64,000 bases of DNA from Luteococcus sp038433155. Lineage in GTDB: Bacteria; Actinomycetota; Actinomycetes; Propionibacteriales; Propionibacteriaceae. Below the pieces are notes generated by a model. It was not told where the DNA came from, ran no database searches, and saw nothing but the letters and a program-made list of their open reading frames with translations. Of the stretch, positions 61,967 through 64,000 are shown one piece after another. The DNA lies in the NCBI RefSeq assembly GCF_038433155.1, contig NZ_JBCDMW010000006.1, forward strand, positions 9,844 through 73,843, written 5' to 3'. Position numbers and translations under genes: made by a program. Every line of letters begins with the position of its first letter. Position 1 is the first letter of the stretch.

Positions 61967-63895
61967 ATGGCCGAGCAAGATCGACCAGAAGACCAGAATC
62001 CGCCGGGCCGCAAGCGCCGTGAGCACGCCGAGCGTCACCGCCATGCCGACGCCGCGCGTCCCGTCGGCCACAAGCAGCGCACCGGCAGCCCGCTGTCGGC
62101 CGGGCGCCCCCGAGACCTGCTCGAGTCCAGCGGCGGCATCGCCCGGTTGACGGGTCAGGGCCGCGTGCTGGAGGCATCCCACCCCGCCCTCGAGCCGCCC
62201 GCCGAGGCGATGAAGAATGAGCGTCCGGGCAGCCTGGACAAGGTGGTCTTCGGGATCACCGCCGTCCTGTCCATCGCCTTCGTGATCTGGGGTGCGCTCG
62301 CCCCCAAGCAGCTGAACACCGCGTCGGGCCACGGCCTGGAGTGGGTGGTGGGCAATACCGGCTGGCTCTTTGCCACCGCCGCCACCGGCTTCGTCTTCTT
62401 CGTGCTGTGGCTGGCCGCCAGCCCCTACGGCCGGATCCCGCTGGGCCGCGACGGGGAGGAGCCCGAGTTCTCCACCGTGTCCTGGATCGCCATGATGTTC
62501 AGCGCCGGCATGGGCATCGGCCTGATGTTCTATGGCGCCGCCGAGCCGCTGGCCCACTTCGTCACCCCGCCGCCCGAGACCGGCGAGGCCGACGTCAAGC
62601 AGGCCATGGCCACCACCCTGTTCCACTGGGGCCTGCACCCGTGGGCGATCTACGCGATCGTCGGCGTGGCCATCGCCTACGGCGTCTTCCGGATGGGCCG
62701 TCCGCTGACCATCAGCGCCGTCTTCGAGCCGCTGCTGGGCAAGCGCCAGACCTACGGCCCCGGCGGCAAGATCATCGACATCTTCGCCATCTTCGCCACC
62801 CTGTTCGGCTCCGCCACCTCGCTGGGCCTGGGCGCGTTGCAGATCGCCGAGGGAGCCAAGATCGTCGGCTGGCTGGACGACGCCACCAACAAGTTCCTGG
62901 TGGCGCTGATCACCGTGCTGACCATCTGCTTCATCCTGTCGGCCGTCTCCGGCGTCGGCAAGGGCATCCAGTACCTGTCCAACATCAACATGGTGCTGGC
63001 CCTGGTGCTGGCCCTGTTCGTCTTCGTGGTGGGTCCGACGGTCTTCATCCTGAACCTGATCCCGTCCACGCTGGGCACCTACCTGCAGGACCTGATGATG
63101 ATGAGCGCCCGCACCGGCGTCTCCGGCGGCGATGCCACCCACGAGTGGTTGGCCGGTTGGACCATCTTCTACTGGGCCTGGTGGGTCAGCTGGACCCCCT
63201 TCGTGGGCATGTTCATCGCCCGGATCTCCAGGGGCCGTACCATCCGGCAGTTCGTCTCCGGCGTGCTGCTGGTGCCCAGCGCCGTCAGCCTGATCTGGTT
63301 CGCCATCTTCGGTGGCGCGGCGATCAACTCGGAGAGCGCGGGCGCCGCGCTCAGCAAGGCCGGCTCCGAGGAGGCGACCCTGTTCGCGCTGCTGGACACC
63401 ATGCCGCTGGCCACCATCACCTCCGTGCTGGTGATGATCCTGGTGGGCATCTTCTTCGTCTCCGGCGCGGATGCCGCCTCCATCGTGATGGGCACCCTGA
63501 GTGAGAACGGCACCATCGAGCCCTCGCGGTGGAATGTGATCTTCTGGGGCATCGCCACCGGCGCCGTCGCCGCCATCATGCTGGTCACCGGCGGTGAGGA
63601 CGCCCTGGGCGGCCTGCAGCAGATCATCATCGTGGCCGGCCTGCCGTTCATGATCATCATGATCGGGATGGCGGTGGCCCTGATGAAGGACCTGGCGCGC
63701 GACCCGATGGTGGTGCGCGGCCGCTACGCCAAGGCCGCGGTGGAGAAGGCGATCGTCGAGGGCGTCACCGCCCACGGTGACGACTTCCACTTGGTGGTGG
63801 ACCCCACCCCGCCCGGCCAGGGAGCCGGCTCGATGGTGGACACCTCCACCTTTGAGAAGATCACCGACGAGACCGAGGATCCGCGGGTCCACTGA
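61967..63895 (+). CDS. BCCT-family betaine/choline/carnitine transporter
   Basis: 642 residues, with AGGAGG just upstream of ATG 61967. A long hydrophilic N-terminal tail (about 85 residues, basic) precedes twelve helices. The BCCT signature is GWTIFYWAWWVSWTPFVGMF; MFSAGMGIGLMFYGAAEPL is also typical. It would take up compatible solutes such as glycine betaine in osmotic stress. The short C-terminal tail ends at the edge of reliable sequence. Confidence 0.93.
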   Translation: MAEQDRPEDQNPPGRKRREHAERHRHADAARPVGHKQRTGSPLSAGRPRDLLESSGGIARLTGQGRVLEASHPALEPPAEAMKNERPGSLDKVVFGITAVLSIAFVIWGALAPKQLNTASGHGLEWVVGNTGWLFATAATGFVFFVLWLAASPYGRIPLGRDGEEPEFSTVSWIAMMFSAGMGIGLMFYGAAEPLAHFVTPPPETGEADVKQAMATTLFHWGLHPWAIYAIVGVAIAYGVFRMGRPLTISAVFEPLLGKRQTYGPGGKIIDIFAIFATLFGSATSLGLGALQIAEGAKIVGWLDDATNKFLVALITVLTICFILSAVSGVGKGIQYLSNINMVLALVLALFVFVVGPTVFILNLIPSTLGTYLQDLMMMSARTGVSGGDATHEWLAGWTIFYWAWWVSWTPFVGMFIARISRGRTIRQFVSGVLLVPSAVSLIWFAIFGGAAINSESAGAALSKAGSEEATLFALLDTMPLATITSVLVMILVGIFFVSGADAASIVMGTLSENGTIEPSRWNVIFWGIATGAVAAIMLVTGGEDALGGLQQIIIVAGLPFMIIMIGMAVALMKDLARDPMVVRGRYAKAAVEKAIVEGVTAHGDDFHLVVDPTPPGQGAGSMVDTSTFEKITDETEDPRVH

Positions 63896-63921
63896 CCCGG
63901 GACAGTCCTCCTGAAAGCCGG

Positions 63922-64000
<79 letters not shown>

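Overview
The window reads as chromosomal DNA from a very GC-rich actinobacterium, most likely a member of the Propionibacteriaceae. Support for this: a predicted MshA-type glycosyltransferase of mycothiol synthesis, a large protein that I recognise as a pyrophosphate-type PEP carboxykinase (an enzyme described from Propionibacterium), and a methylmalonyl-CoA decarboxylase/carboxyltransferase-type gene set. Also consistent are the anaerobic GlpABC dehydrogenase, the LutABC lactate system and a quinol nitric oxide reductase. The species is not identified. The last ~78 bases are almost pure G, which looks like the artefactual end of an assembly contig.

Layout. 0-10 kb: 3' end of a UvrA-like ATPase, a cytochrome P450, an AlkA-type glycosylase, a DUF456 membrane protein, a PIG-L deacetylase, a PRPP synthetase-like enzyme, a predicted MshA-MshB fusion, a metallophosphoesterase and tRNA-Gly(TCC). 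10-14 kb: a secreted subtilase and a qNor preceded by a palindromic operator candidate. 14-20.4 kb: the fructose PTS (ptsH, fruA, fruK, fruR, and divergent ptsI). 20.4-29.5 kb: repeat-rich spacers, a GNAT enzyme, UspA, an MFS sugar transporter, a truncated SRPBCC gene abutting a GT39-type glycosyltransferase with no good start codon, a small zinc-ribbon protein, a PQQ-repeat lipoprotein, a TauE/SafE exporter and small membrane proteins. 30-34.2 kb: an XPB/SSL2-like helicase, remains of an ECF sigma factor, and a DUF559 gene flanked by two hairpin repeats, with tandem DnaA-box sequences in front of it. 34.5-42.6 kb: a co-directional run of PPi-PEPCK, XRE regulator, carboxyltransferase, OadG-like, biotin carrier and Na+-pump beta subunit. 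42.9-44.0 kb: two orphan genes of atypical composition, one frameshifted. 44.2-48.5 kb: glpABC. 48.6-55.1 kb: DEAD-box RNA helicase, zinc alcohol dehydrogenase, large catalase, and a compact transcription unit with a 12-codon ORF. 55.1-61.7 kb: extradiol dioxygenase, LldR-type regulator, lctP and lutABC. 62-64 kb: a BCCT transporter, then the poly-G end.

How it fits together. The window describes a facultative fermenter. Fructose enters by the PTS; glycerol-3-phosphate and lactate are oxidised by GlpABC and LutABC into the quinone pool. The PEP/oxaloacetate/methylmalonyl-CoA node is served by a pyrophosphate-linked PEPCK next to a biotin-dependent, Na+-pump-type decarboxylase. Nitric oxide, peroxide and thiol stress are met by qNor, catalase and predicted mycothiol genes.

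The most unusual points are the predicted MshA-MshB fusion, the PPi-PEPCK/XRE/decarboxylase gene run, the repeat-flanked DUF559 cassette, the tiny ORF at 54993 with a near-complete anti-anti-Shine-Dalgarno sequence, and several families of short dispersed palindromic repeats, one of which reaches into coding sequence.
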